DNA of 64,000 nucleotides from contig JFHB01000017.1 in assembly GCA_000729835.1 (NCBI GenBank), forward strand, positions 229,397-293,396, in the 5' to 3' direction. This DNA comes from Atkinsonella hypoxylon (taxonomy: Eukaryota > Ascomycota > Sordariomycetes > Hypocreales > Clavicipitaceae). Position numbers and translations under genes: made by a program. Of this stretch, positions 11,166 through 22,742 are shown in pieces (position 1 is the stretch's first letter; each line of letters opens with the position of its first letter). The notes beneath the pieces were generated by a model. It saw only the letters and a program-made list of their open reading frames with translations. It made no database searches and was not told the DNA's origin.

Positions 11166-14100
11166 TAGCTCTGTCCAGCGAGGCACAAGCAGCGCCCGAC
11201 TAAGGGACGCTATAGTATACTGTATAGGAGGGGAAGAGGAGGGCGTAAAGCGTCTGTATGTAGTTGATTCTTATTAGGTTGCCCCTTGTAGTTCTAGGGG
11301 TCTAGATATTAGGTGCGCTCTCTTGCGGTAGATAATAGAAAGGAGCCCTTATAGCGCTAACCGTATAGAATCACTAGTATTATAGAAGTCCCAAGTAAAG
11401 TCTAACCACTGTAATCCCTTGGAAGTCTAGTGTTTGAAAGGAAACAGCCTATTGCGTCGGCTTAAAGCAACCACGCACTTGACGTGTGCAGCCTGCTCAA
11501 ACAAGCTTCGTGGTGTTCCACAGTGGCACGACCACACTGAGACATCGTGGTGTTGTGGGCTTAACAAAAGAGGATGTTATATAGTGCAGCCCTCAATCTT
11601 AGTTAGAAGCTCTGTAATGCGTTCTACTAGAGTAGCCTGTGATTGAAGGAGATTAGGGGTATATTAGAGTGTAACTTGCCCCAGGGTACAAGCACAAAGG
11701 AACATAAAGCTATCGCGGCTGACCGTCGCCTCGCGTACGTTACACCCGCACAGGTACGTGCTGCGCTTGCTGTGACGGCTGCGAAACAATAAACTGGCGA
11801 TTTGGGAGTGGCTTGGCCCGGCGTCCATCGCACGATAAATCGCGCTCATCATCTGTCCTGTTGGCACGGTCTTCTTACGACCTTCTTTTTTTCTTTCTTC
11901 CCAGGGTCCTGCATCGATGACCTTCATCTTGGGACGGCTCTGACCCCCCCCCCCCCTTCCGCTCCCGCGCCCTTGTCAAGCTGTCACATCTGGTGTGATT
12001 GGAGAGAAGCGATTACACGCCTAAGCCATGTCATCTTTCCTGTATGTACGTTGGTAAATTGGTGTTTTTCGACGGCCACAACTGTGATACATTGTTTTTT
12101 GCTCGTGCAGGACAGGATCAACGCAGGCTGGCCCGCGGGACTGGGAGTATCAGGCCGTTATTCTTCGACAACTGAGTAATTCTGGTCCCGTCTATCCGGT
12201 TCGGACGAGACCAGGATGCTGCAGCCCGACTATACTGTATGATGCTATGATGCCGGTTCAATGACTCCGTACCGACCCCATGTCTGCGGCACGATGGAGA
12301 CGAGGCGAGGCAATAAATGGCAATGCGAAGGTGTGCTCTGCGGATAGTCGAGTCTGGTCCGATCTGGACAAGCCACATTGTGAAAATCAGGTCCATCTGC
12401 CCGCGCCATCATGGCATGCAATTCGAAGCCCGATTTCGACGGAAACTCCATGGCCCTTCTTGGCTTGCCCTGCGGCCAGAGTCGTTGCCCAAGGGGACCA
12501 GTCAGAGAAACACAGAGAGAAGGAGGGCAAGACCCGCACGCAAGCCCATCATCTCACCTCACCATAGGAGATGAGTCACGTCGGAATCAACGCTTACGCG
12601 AGCCTGCGTCATTGCAGCCCACGTCACATCAACTTGCACCGCAATCACTGCAGTGTTCTTTGCTTTCTGTACGCGCTGCTGCGGGGCACTGACTGCGCAC
12701 ATTATGCAGCACGTCATCATTTGTCTGCCTACAATCGACGGCGTCCTAGACCAGATGAGGTATGCATGCATTGAGTGAGATGATTAGGGTCATGGAGTTG
12801 AAATCGTGGCGGCGGCACAACTAACGTCTTGGAAATGTTGAAAGACGGAGTGGAACATCTCGGTATTCCATGGATCCATATTCCATATTCCATATTACAC
12901 CGATCATCGGCGGCGTCGAGCAGCAATGACATAACTGTACGTGCAGTGCAGTCTGGTGCTGATGATAAGCGACCTAGGTAGGTAATAAGGGGCGGTGGCC
13001 CCTGCCCCTGCCTGCATGTGGTGGTCCTTAGCGCCGTCAAGGCACACAGGGGATGGCTCATCGGAGAATTAACAAGGAAGCTCCACAGAAGCCGCCGGAC
13101 GTACAAGGTACCAGACCAGTTGACCATACGGAATATTGAGACCTATTTGATGCAACAGCGGTCCAGTCTTGGGGGTCACAGCGCAGACCCTGCCTGGGCT
13201 TCGTGCAGGAGGAGTCAGTGCCCCGAGACTGGCTCCTCGGCTCTGACTCCTCGGCTCTCTGCCGGATCGACGCACAGCAACAACTGGCAAGGTGTTGAAC
13301 ATCAAGATTTATCAGGATGCATCAGGACATCCATGTCTGGTCTGGTCTGGTCTGGTCCCAGTTAATTTGTCGACAGCGCAACTGGCCAAGCCCGGACGGA
13401 AGGCTTCCGCTCTACGCCCCGCGAAGACCAGGGAGTCGGAGGCACTAGCATCGCCGCCATACGGAGTAATACAGTCGAGTCAGAGTCAGTCGAGTCAGAT
13501 CTAGTACCCAGGTGCAGATGCCAAATACCTAGGTGCCCGATGGTTGGCGCAACGCCACGCAATACCAGACGAAACCAGAACCAAGACACGCGGGCCGTTT
13601 CCCTGGCCATCAACGTCTGTCTGGTCACAGTCACAGTCATAGTCATCATGGCGCTCAGCCTCCCTGTAAGCATCCATCCATGTTTATCGTTGACGCGGAA
13701 AATAGCGACTAGCGATGTCGGCGCGCTCATCTCATCCGTAGCCTGCCTCTCATCATCAATGCCGGTTCCAGAGCTTCTTACTCTCGACGCACAGCAGCAC
13801 TTGACCGAGGATAACGTCCAGAATGGTATCCATTTCGGACTCGAATAAAAATCGGTCGATTACACGACAGCAACTGATAGACCATGTTGAACCAGGGTAC
13901 AGCGATGCATCGTAGTTTACGTCCTTTTCCGTCACACCTACCTCAGCTCGCCGGCATGGCTCTAATCTAGACCACGTCAGCACATTCCTCAGAAGGCTTG
14001 TAGGGCCGCCACTTGGTGTTGATCGTACCGAGTATGATGCCTGGTGACGATACACGGGTTCTGCAGCAGGCAACGCGAGGGCGGTCGCCGTTAAGCTTCT

Positions 14101-15567
14101 TTATCTTGCGTCTGGTTGGAGTCAAATGCCGCGAGCGAGCCGTCCGATGGTATGCGGAAAAATTGCTTTGTATCGCTTGCATCGACAGCTTCTATGAAAC
14201 TCTGTCGTAGATGAAGTTTCTTTTTATTTCGGGTCTGGTATCCCTTCAGGGTTCGGCAGACAGGACTTGACACGCTTGATTGCAAAGGGAGGTAGGAAAG
14301 GGGCTCTGGATGAACCAAGCGCCGAGACAGATGTCTGGACTCTGGAGGACGGACCCGCCTTGTAGGGCTGATGTGCAAGGTATCTCTGAGCAGTTGAATT
14401 AATTATTCGAGTACAGTGTTCTCGTTTGCCTAATGGCTGTCAAAACCCTGCCTGCCAAGCTGACTAACCCTAGGTGCCTGCCTAGCACTAGCTCTAGTGC
14501 TAGCCTAGGACACCGAGGAGAGACGTGGCTTGAATCTCAGAGCCAGAGCGGGTGTAGATTTAGGCAGAATAGCATATGCTAATCACACAGTATTAATTTC
14601 TAAGCAAGAAATCTAGAGTACATTTCTATAGCACTATACCAAGATATTAGTGCATATACCACTAAATATCAAAATGTTAATTCGCACTAATACACTGTGC
14701 ATTCTGCATAATATTAGGCATATGCCCGGCATATGCAAAACGCTTCACCGCCTGCGAAAAATACACCCATTTTGGCTCCACTCTGGACCTGAGATTTACT
14801 GGAACCCCGCCCACAGCCCCACGCCCACCGATTTGGTCGCCGATGCTTCATCTCCCCCCCATCCTGTCCCTGCTTATATATGTACCTCCTACCTAGGTAC
14901 GTACCTACCACCTTCCTGCTTTTGCGTTCTTCAACCCACCATCTCGTCTATTTACCCACCCCTTAGCAACTTCTGTCCTTCTTTGCTTTTTCTCCTTCCC
15001 CTTGACGCTCACCTGAAGGCCGATTACTTACCCAGGGCAGGCTGACCTGATGCGATAGGGTTCCGTCTAGAAGGATACGGGGACGACGGGAAGTTTTGCC
15101 TTTCTCGTGGCTGGCTCAGCCCTGGCCATCTGCGCCCCGGAGCCATGATTCCTGAAGCCCGAGGGAAAAGTCGGGTCTCACAAACTGTATGCACTTTGCA
15201 GGCTTACATGTATTTTCCTGTATGGTTCGCGCAGGCGTTAAATAAAAGAAAAGCTGCGGCTCGGCATGGTTTCGATTCTAGGCCCCAAGCTCGAACTAAT
15301 AAACTCCCCGACACAACAACGGTCCGAGTCGTCTTCCTCTATTTGCAGCGAAGATCTCACTGCTCTTGTGTCGCAGTGAAAAGGACTTCTACGTCATACC
15401 AGTATCTGATCGCGTGAGGATATTCTTTCGCAATGCCCAAAAGTTCTCCAGCAGAAGAACAGTCACAACAGTGCGCTGCCAACCATTGCGATGCTGCGTT
15501 CCCATCATCATACGGCGTCGTGACTGACCTTTGGACGTAATATAGGTGCTCAAGCCAAGAGACTCTG
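11166..15567. other. gene-poor island, right part; repeats, no supported gene
   Basis: No open frame here has a recognisable domain or a splice-consistent gene model. Visible structure includes TCTGG pentamer repeats near 13334-13357, GAGTCA-type repeats near 13473-13498, a CATATTCCATATTC repeat near 12880, a perfect-arm palindrome at 14482-14503, AT-rich DNA at 14.57-14.71 kb and pyrimidine-rich DNA at 14.93-15.00 kb. The last part may be the promoter of the Zn2Cys6 gene. Confidence 0.5.
14482..14503. repeat. short palindrome, 10-bp arms
   Basis: CTAGCACTAG is followed by a 2-nt loop and CTAGTGCTAG, a perfect inverted repeat. Several CCTAGG words surround it. No gene starts nearby. Confidence 0.8.
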
Positions 15568-16651
15568 ATGTCAAGTTTTCCTGTCACCAAGAGGAAACGC
15601 GCGACACGTGCCAAGTTTGCCAAAGTTCGAACAGGATGTGTCACTTGTGAGTAGCAGCCAGAACCCCCCCATAGTGTTATCACTTGATATAGACAACCAG
15701 TTACATGAGATCGCATGGTGACTAACACGGAATTTTGTAGGCAAGTAAGAACATCATTTCCTGCCGCAATGCAGCGTCAGACTGCGGAACAGCAGCACAC
15801 TAACATGATGGACTCATAGAAAGCGTCATGTAAAATGCGATGAGACGAAGCCTGCTTGCAAGAACTGCATGAAGTGGGCAGGCTACTGTGGCGGCTACGA
15901 GGCCATTCTCGGCCATTCCAAGTCGGCGACAACCAATTCCACACTCCAAAAGCCCCTCATGGCGCTTCCCAACCCGGATCTTGAGGTTACCTCATCGCCC
16001 GAAGAGCTTGACACGACTTCACCGGATTATATGTCGCACTTGCAGTCACCTGAGAGCTTGCTACTGCTTTCCCCAATCAAGTCGCAAAGCAGTATCCAAA
16101 CCTACCCAAGCTACTCAAACCATGATGCTACGTCCTCTTCCCCCGTCACTCTGTCCTCTCTACTCTTTGACGATTATTTCTGGGAGACCACTCTCGCTCA
16201 ATTAGTCCAAGACAACGTAGCTATTCTCTACGCCAATCTCGCCGTACACACACTGATGTACGCCAAAAGTCCCGATTTTGTGTCTGTCGAGAAGGTCACC
16301 GAAAGAGATTACTACGGCGAGGCTCTCATATGCCATGGACTTGCACTGTCAGAGATTCGCAGGGCTGCTTCACAACAGATGGATCTGCGCGAAGCCATAA
16401 TATGCTGCATGTTCTTTGTCATATTTGAAACCATTAATGGTGATAGAGCTGCTGCTCAGGCTCATCTGCAGAGTGGCCAGCGCTTGTCGAGCGAGCTCGG
16501 TGCCGAGATTTTTCATCAGAACCTGCGCGGATTACTCGAGTACCTTGCGCGCCAAGCTCGTACGCAAGACGGTAATGGATACGATGGCTTTTCTGATGAG
16601 AGTCGAAGCAGCATATTGGAGAATCTTGCTTTGTTAGATAGTTTACCTTGA
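15568..16651 (+). CDS. Zn2Cys6 transcription factor, short form
   Basis: Exons 15568..15646, 15741..15744 (four bases) and 15820..16651 give 304 residues. The spliced N-terminus is basic (KRKRATRAKFAKVR) and runs into GCVTCKKRHVKCDETKPACK, then NCMKWAGYC. This fits the binuclear cluster spacing C-x2-C-x6-C-x6-C-x2-C-x6-C exactly. Only the 4-nt middle exon restores frame between the second cysteine and the KR of the cluster. The rest contains a helical region (LSEIRRAASQQMDLREAIIC...RAAAQAHLQSGQRL) like the start of the Fungal_trans_2 domain. The protein ends at 304, whereas relatives usually exceed 450 residues, so it may be truncated or have an unrecognised 3' exon. Nuclear DNA-binding regulator; target genes unknown. 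Confidence 0.8.
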
Positions 16652-17088
16652 CCAGATTCATTGATGCCAAAGTTATGAATTGCAAGGTTTTATTCGATTA
16701 CCACTTACCTACGACTTGGCTACTCCGCACCTACATGTTGTATCTATATCCATGCCCCATGCGCTATACGAACATGGTTAGCGCAAGGTGCAACTGGGCT
16801 GGTGTGGTCCGATGTCCGACACGGAACGACGGGCACTAACTACCGCAAGTAAGCACTGGGACTATCTCACCCGACCTGATCTAACCTGACCTAGTTGTGG
16901 GTCCTATGGCGCACAGCAACCTTCTTTATTGGCGCTCTTAAGCCTAGGTTAACTAGGATCTTCTTGAGATGTCCAAGGTCCCATTGACCCCACATCGACC
17001 GTTGCTCCCAATTCATCACCTCTTTAACACGCGCCACGCGCAACACTCTCTATCAAGGGCCGACGACGACCACAGCGCAGCTCTCGCC
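16652..17088. other. spacer, presumed PSF2 promoter
   Basis: 437 bp between two genes on the same strand. It includes GACCTGATCTAACCTGACC near 16876 and a CCTAGGTT word, similar to words at 10.02 kb. No coding signal was found. Confidence 0.4.
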
Positions 17089-17907
17089 ATGGCCCTGCCT
17101 CTGCCCCCAGGACTGGTGCCCTCGGAGGTGGCTTTCCTCTGCGAAATGGAGTTCGTGACAGTAGTCCCAAGACAGAGACTAGAGTCGATTGATCTCTTAT
17201 CGGTGCGTACCACATTCACGCCGCTCACCCCCCTCGCGCCGTCCACCTAACCAACACCAAAACCCCAACAGGGCCCAACTCCCCAACTGCGACCCCCGCG
17301 AAGAGACAATCTCCCACTATGGCTCGCGATTCTCCTCAAGAAGCAACGGCGCGCCAACATTGTCCCTCCGCCATGGCTCCATCCCGACTCCCTCCGCGAC
17401 GTGATACACCACGAAACCAAAGTCGACGTGACGGGCTGGGCGCCGCCGCCGCCGCCGCCGTCCCGAGCGGATTCACGCGGGAACGCCAGACGAATGGCGG
17501 ACTCGGACGTCGCTCTGTCGCCGCCCTTCTTGCCGTCGTGCACGGCGGACGCGCCGTCTGCTGCGTTGCCGTACCACTGGCTTGAGATGGCGGAGATGCT
17601 GCTTGCGCACGCGGGGGATGACTTTGCGTCCGCTTCGGAGGTTCGCTCGCTGCTACGGGATCTGCAGGAGGTCAGGGCTGCCAAGATGAGGAGCAGCACG
17701 GCGTTGTTGGAGAATGGGGTGGACGGGGTGATGAGCTTGAGGGGCGTTGGGGCCATGGAGCTTGCTGAGAGTCGGGGCTTCGTCACGGGCGTGGTGGACG
17801 CGGTGAGGAGGATTGGTGCGAGCGGTGAGGCTTTGCGGAGGGAGGAAGAGGCGAGGGGGGATGGGGATGGGGGGGACGAGGCTAGTGATGATGATATGGG
17901 ATTGTGA
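17089..17907 (+). CDS. psf2: DNA replication complex GINS protein PSF2
   Basis: Exons 17089..17202 and 17272..17907 join in phase 0 to 249 residues. The start is ATG 17089, giving MALPLPPGLVPSEVAFLCEM; an upstream in-frame ATG at 16969 adds 40 unconserved residues. PSF2 hallmarks follow: PRQRLESIDLLSGPTPQLRP, NLPLWLAILLKKQRRANIVP, PPWLHPDSL and ALPYHWLEMAEMLLAHAGDD. GINS (Sld5-Psf1-Psf2-Psf3) joins Cdc45 and Mcm2-7 in the CMG helicase, so the product acts at nuclear replication forks. A (CCG)n run encodes six prolines at about residue 87-92. The C-terminus is a Gly/Asp/Glu-rich tail. Exon 2 is strongly GC-rich and carries a long antisense frame that I take as a shadow. Confidence 0.95.
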
Positions 17908-18310
17908 TGCCGGCTGGCGGTGGTGGTGCGAATCGACGACGCGTGCTGGGTGGGTATCGGGTTTGCCGGCGCAGCGTCGATGCCCTCATCCACGGATGGC
18001 AACACGTTGCTCGACCACGACAGCGACATTTTCGACATCAAGGCCTCGCACATGGAATCAGATACAATCACCAAGTCCAATTCCACAACGAAATTAAAAA
18101 AAAAAAGCAAATGGTTCACGAACGAACAGTCTTTCCTCATGGGGTTCTCCCCCTCCCCCCCCCCCCCCGGGCGACCTCACAACCACGCTTCATAGCTCAA
18201 TCGACCGTCGCCAACATGCCTCAACATCTAACCAAAACACAATGCCTTCCATCAAGACCAGCATCCCAATGGGCTCCACGACCCCCAGACCAAAAAAAAA
18301 AAAACCCACA
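17908..18310. other. tail-to-tail spacer with A, C and A tracts
   Basis: 403 bp between convergent stops of psf2 and the secreted-protein gene. It holds an A10 tract near 18096, a C-run near 18157-18168 and an A12 tract near 18292-18304. Only 3' UTR content is expected. Confidence 0.5.
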
Positions 18311-18928
18311 TCACTCCCCAACCCGCCTCGTCGAATTCACCCAAAGCTGCTTCCCCTGCTCCCACCCAAGATGCTCACAGATATTACTCCCGACCCTCGC
18401 CCGCCCATACCTCGCATTCCACTTCCTCACATCCACATACCCCCACGCTAACCGATCCCTGCACGCCTCCCCGATCGTCCGCGAAGCCGTCACCACCTCG
18501 ATGCGCGCGCAGTACTGCTGCCCATACGGCAAATGGGTATGCAGCCTAAAGTTGCACAGGTACCACGCCGACGAGCCATACACGGCCACCACGACAGACT
18601 GCTTCTGCACGCCGAACCCCTCGCACCAGTTCGCCAGCATGCTGCGCGCAAGGAGCACCTCCCCCTCGTCCGTGATGCCCGTCCCGTTGACGTAGCAGCC
18701 CGGCTGGGCGCGCGGCCACGGCGCGTGGAACCGGCTGCGGGACTTCACGGCCTCGTACCATGCGTGCGGATCGATGGCATACTGCACCACGTGGGTTTGC
18801 GGAGGCGCGCGGTTGGTCTTTTGGAAGGTGATTTCGTACACGCCGTTTTTGAGCTTGGGCGGGATGATCCATCCTGTTGCGAGGGAGAGGAATGTCTGCA
18901 GGATGATGAGATGGTTGAGTCGAACCAT
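18311..18928 (-). CDS. small secreted cysteine-containing protein, unknown family
   Basis: Intron-less gene of 205 residues. The first ~19 residues (MVRLNHLIILQTFLSLATG) form a signal peptide with a likely cut before WIIPP. The mature part has six cysteines (in GCYVN, NWCEG, YLCNF, QYCAR, EACRD, NICEH), enough for three disulfides, and two N-glycosylation sequons (NGT, NST). No transmembrane helix follows. I do not recognise the family. Its form fits an extracellular effector-like or wall-associated protein, but this is inference. It lies between convergent psf2 and the upstream lap1 on the same strand; two secreted proteins side by side. An alternating TA tract sits 28-48 bp before the ATG. 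Confidence 0.75.
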   Translation of the reverse strand: MVRLNHLIILQTFLSLATGWIIPPKLKNGVYEITFQKTNRAPPQTHVVQYAIDPHAWYEAVKSRSRFHAPWPRAQPGCYVNGTGITDEGEVLLARSMLANWCEGFGVQKQSVVVAVYGSSAWYLCNFRLHTHLPYGQQYCARIEVVTASRTIGEACRDRLAWGYVDVRKWNARYGRARVGSNICEHLGWEQGKQLWVNSTRRVGE

Positions 18929-18956
18929 GATTGGTAAGTTTCGATGTTTTTGTTTT

Positions 18957-18975
18957 ATATATATATATATATAAA
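18957..18975 (-). promoter_or_regulatory. TA tract, possible TATA element
   Basis: An alternating AT run reading TATATATA on both strands starts about 28 bp before the ATG of the six-cysteine secreted protein. It may act as TATA box or lie in the 5' UTR; the distance to the ATG is short for a TATA box. Confidence 0.3.
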
Positions 18976-19567
18976 GGCAACGATGATGATTATTGGAGTG
19001 TGGTTTTTTTTTTTTCTTCGTGGTTTGAACGGGAATGATGAGGAGTGGTATTGTTAGTCGAGGTCAGCTCTCTTATATAGGTTTTATTAGGTTTTCGTAC
19101 TCACGTTGCAGGAAACTCTATATGTGTGGCTGGCCGTAGGTTTGCATCGTGGATTTAAAGCTCAGACCCATGTGGGCTTCCCCGTACCAAATGCCCCATC
19201 TTGGTCAGCTCCACTTTTTAATGTAAAAGACTAAACGACTGTAAAGGTAAAGGAGGGTGCTCGTATAGCAAATATATGCTTCCCCAACTTGCCCAAGTTG
19301 GATTGTCATAAGAAATGGCCCCATTCTAACACATGAACGAGGTGGAATCGTTGACTATGCAAGGCTCTGCCCGAAACGAACCTCGAATAATTCTACTTCT
19401 CCTGGTAATTTTACCATAGTAGAGACCTGATCAAATAGCCTTTGCACCAAGCTCCTCGGATCAAGTCACCAAACTCCATGGTAGAAGTAGCCATGTTGTC
19501 AGTCAAGAATGTTTTATACACTAACGCTAAAATTTATGTGATTATAGGTTTTAATAATACAGACACA
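18976..19567. other. spacer between secreted-protein gene and lap1
   Basis: Presumed promoter of the secreted-protein gene and 3' UTR of lap1. Moderately AT-rich, with a T11 tract near 19004-19014. No coding signal. Confidence 0.4.
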
Positions 19568-20858
19568 TCAGAATTTGTGGAAACCAAGCTCGTGAACAAA
19601 GCCGAGCGTCATCTTCGCATGCTCCAGCATGTGGTCAAAAGAGAGATTCTCGAGGAAATCTACCGCAGTGTGCAGAAAAGGGTTGATCTTCTCAAAGGTT
19701 GACTCGGTAACTAATGCTGAAGGAAAGCCAGCCTTAAAAGCGGAGGCATGGTCGGAGCAGGCATAGCCACATCTTGTTTCAACCCAGGGAATTTTGCAGT
19801 ACTGGAAATAGAATGAAACAACAGGCGTCAGTATCATCATTCAAGCAAATCTGGTTGGCATGAAAGCCATTTTACATACCTCATCGATGACGGTCTTGAT
19901 GAATTTGGTCAGACCAGGGTCAACATAGTCCGTCATGATACCGATGCTTTCCTGCATACCGGCGTCCAGAGTTGCTTTTATGTAACCAACCATATCTTGC
20001 TGTAGCATAGCCTTGACTTCTCGTTGCTGATCCTTGTACTTCTTGAAAATGGCCTGACTGCCCAGCAAACCAACCTCCTCCGCACTGTACCAGTGAAACT
20101 CAATCGTGTTGGCTGCCTTTCCGGCCACGACATCCTTCGACTTGAGCAAGGTACGGAACACTTCCATGTTTGTGACCGTGCCGCTGCCATCATCATCAGC
20201 CCCGGGAGCGGCAAGAGTTGGTAGTAACTTGTTGATAGAGTCCTGATGAGCACCAATGATGATGGTGCTATCGGACTTTCCGGGGATGGTCGCAATGATG
20301 GATCTTTGCTTCCAGCTGTGAGGAAAGCTCTCAACAGTGACCTTGCCCTCGGCATCAGCGCCTTTGACGATGCCCCTGAGTCTGGCGAGCAGCCATTCAG
20401 ATGAATTGCGGCCGTAGTCCGAGTCGTGATATCGTGTGTAGAACCTTGAAAACCGATCGAGATTGCTCTGCATGTTCTCCTTGCTGAGATACTTGGCAAG
20501 AGCATCCACCTTCTCCTTCTGGACGCACTTCTCCGGAAACTTGATGGCTCTTTTGGCGACCACGTTCCTGGCGCCCAAGTTCGGAGTCGCCGTGATATCC
20601 ATGAATCGCTGGTCATTCTACCGTGGACACATTAGTATGCCACAAGTTGAAACTAGTTATTATTCACGAGTCAAAGTCACTCACCCGAAGGAGTTCCCAC
20701 TTCTCATCTTGGGTTACCCACTGGGTCTTCCCCGGGGCTGTTTCAATCAAGAACTTCTCATCGGGGTTGAGCACCACACTGTCAGTTTCGCCTGGCTGGA
20801 TGTAACGAGCTGATACAACGGGCACACTAGCGGCAAGGAACGCTTGAACGAACTTCAT
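19568..20858 (-). CDS. lap1: secreted leucine aminopeptidase, peptidase family M28
   Basis: Exons 20858..20685, 20617..19880 and 19801..19568 give 381 residues. MKFVQAFLAASVPVVSA is a signal peptide, followed by a propeptide and the M28 catalytic domain. Zinc-site and catalytic blocks are visible: GAHQDSINK (His ligand with Asp), GADDDGSGTVTNMEVFR (bridging Asp), YSAEEVGLLGSQ (general base Glu and ligand Glu), QDMVGY (Asp ligand) and CSDHASA (final His). CGYACSDHAS carries the conserved disulfide region. It removes N-terminal hydrophobic residues from peptides outside the cell. Length matches fungal LAP1 (about 380-390). Both introns are GT-AG and phase 0. It is transcribed toward the six-cysteine protein on the same strand. 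Confidence 0.95.
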
Positions 20859-22742
20859 GATGGGCAGGGAAGAATGAAGGACAGTAGACGAAGAAACTTA
20901 TGAGCAGTAATGATGATGATTACAATGGATGAAAAAGAAAAATGAAGACAGAAAAATTCGAATGCAAGTTGCAAGCGACAGAAGGAAGAGAGCCAAGGAA
21001 ATAAACAGAGCCTGACGGGCAGTGACGATGGAGACTCCTTCTCATTCAGCGCTAGTGCACAATTGCAGCTTTGTGCCAATACCAAGCAACCCGCTCTTGC
21101 ACATATGAAACATCTCACCTTGTATTTTTTTTCACCGCGAGTTAGCATACTGGCATATTGTGTCGAACCCGACAACACAGCAAGGTATCGGCTTGTCTGC
21201 CGATATTCCAGATGCAATTCCCGTTGAATATTTATGCGCTATACTTGCAGCCGCTCACGATCCCCGCTAACAAACAACACAGACGTGGCAACCTACGGGG
21301 TTCCAGCTGATCCCGAGTTTGTAGATGACCTGAGGTTTCAGAGAAACCTGACGTGAGGTGTGGTTGCTGAATGCTGCGGATCCATCCTCCATAGGTCTTG
21401 CTTGAGCCAACACAATTATACATTCTTAGACACAAAATAAGCGCGCTGCAGAATAATACATTGGTTCTAGATGCAGATGCACAAATACATAAGAGATCCT
21501 TGTGGAGTTTTTGAAAAAAAAAAAATTTGACTAGTTACATCTACGGAGTATATGTCCGCATTTGCTCTATTCCTTGTAATTATTAACATATAACTCCGCA
21601 ATATAATTGGTTACCTGAGAAAATCTAAAATCTAGAACATAGGAGACCAATTAGCAGAGCTGTCTCCCCCCGCAATGGCCAGCATCAGCCCCACCTCAGG
21701 TTAGCATAAGTCAGCTTATGCGCGAGCACAGTGTGAGTTGCTAGTATGTTCCTAAAGTTAGTGGTGAGGTCACTGCTGCTGCTTTGTACCGCTGGCACTA
21801 ATACACTGTGACATTTTGCATGCTCAGCCGTGGAGATGCCCCATTGCACCTGAAGGTCTGGACCAGAGATAAGCGAAGCCTTCACCCGTTCCCTTACAAC
21901 CGGGGAAGAATCCAATCAAAGATCAAAAAATAACTAAATTTATACGCTATTAATCTCGGCTAAGGTCCTAGTACCTAGGGTGCTATGTCAAAAAACTGCA
22001 GTAACAGTAAAGTCACAAAGTTATAAGGGAGCCTTACTAAAATACATTGACTAGTGGTCTATGAAATAACACAGTAATTTCGGGTATCGTGCGTGACAAG
22101 CGCTCTTCAATACCCTGTAAAATATCTTTGTAAAATAAAACAGGGATTGGAGTGTACAGCTCAACAGACTGGATGTTTTCTCCTTCTTGAGTCACCAGCC
22201 GTTGGTCAGGCGCCGCCAAATGAGAGATGGGGGACTGATCACTTCCACGACTGGAGCATAACCCCCGAGCTTCCACCGCGCCCATGGTGATCGCATGCGT
22301 GTGAAAAGACTTTCTGTCGAACTGAATCTGCTAAGAGCCCACGAGCTAGTGACTTGCGCGATATTGGACCGAGATTATGAGGCAGTCAGGGTTCTTCTGA
22401 ACCAGAACACGAGTAAGTCTATCCTTCCACTAGACCTGCTTCCAAGAATCGAAAACCTCACCTCTCGTACACTTATTTATGCAGTTCAAAATGCCACGAC
22501 ATGAAGCGCGCAATTAGTATCGCCCCTTCTGGCTAGCAAGTCATGAGTAAGTCTTAATGCCTTCGGTTGGTGCTCAGATTCAAATTCTATGAACGCCGGT
22601 TCGATGCTTGCCCCCCCGTATCATAGTAACCCTGAGACCGAAATGTCCAATTACAGTATTCAGAACGCCATTACATTATGCAAATGTTTCAGTAGATGCA
22701 GTAACCCAGGAGACTTTGATTGTGACCCGCAGACACACATCG
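20859..22742. other. 1.9 kb intergenic region, no supported gene
   Basis: Contains the lap1 promoter, an A12 tract near 21515-21526, one TACGGAGTA word at 21542-21550 and a 27-bp element at 21795-21821 also found at 14.68 kb. A 69-codon frame at 22295-22504 looks protein-like (LLRAHELVTCAILDRDYEAV) and might be a gene remnant, but I see no start context, domain or splice partner. Confidence 0.4.

Noticed and set aside
17247..18140. A 297-codon antisense frame across PSF2 exon 2
   Set aside because: The sequence is very GC-rich there, which removes stop codons on both strands. The antisense product is low complexity (Ser/Ala/Arg).
22295..22504. A 69-codon frame with a helical, ankyrin-like look
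   Set aside because: One short stretch without the ankyrin TPLHxA motif, and no neighbouring repeat.
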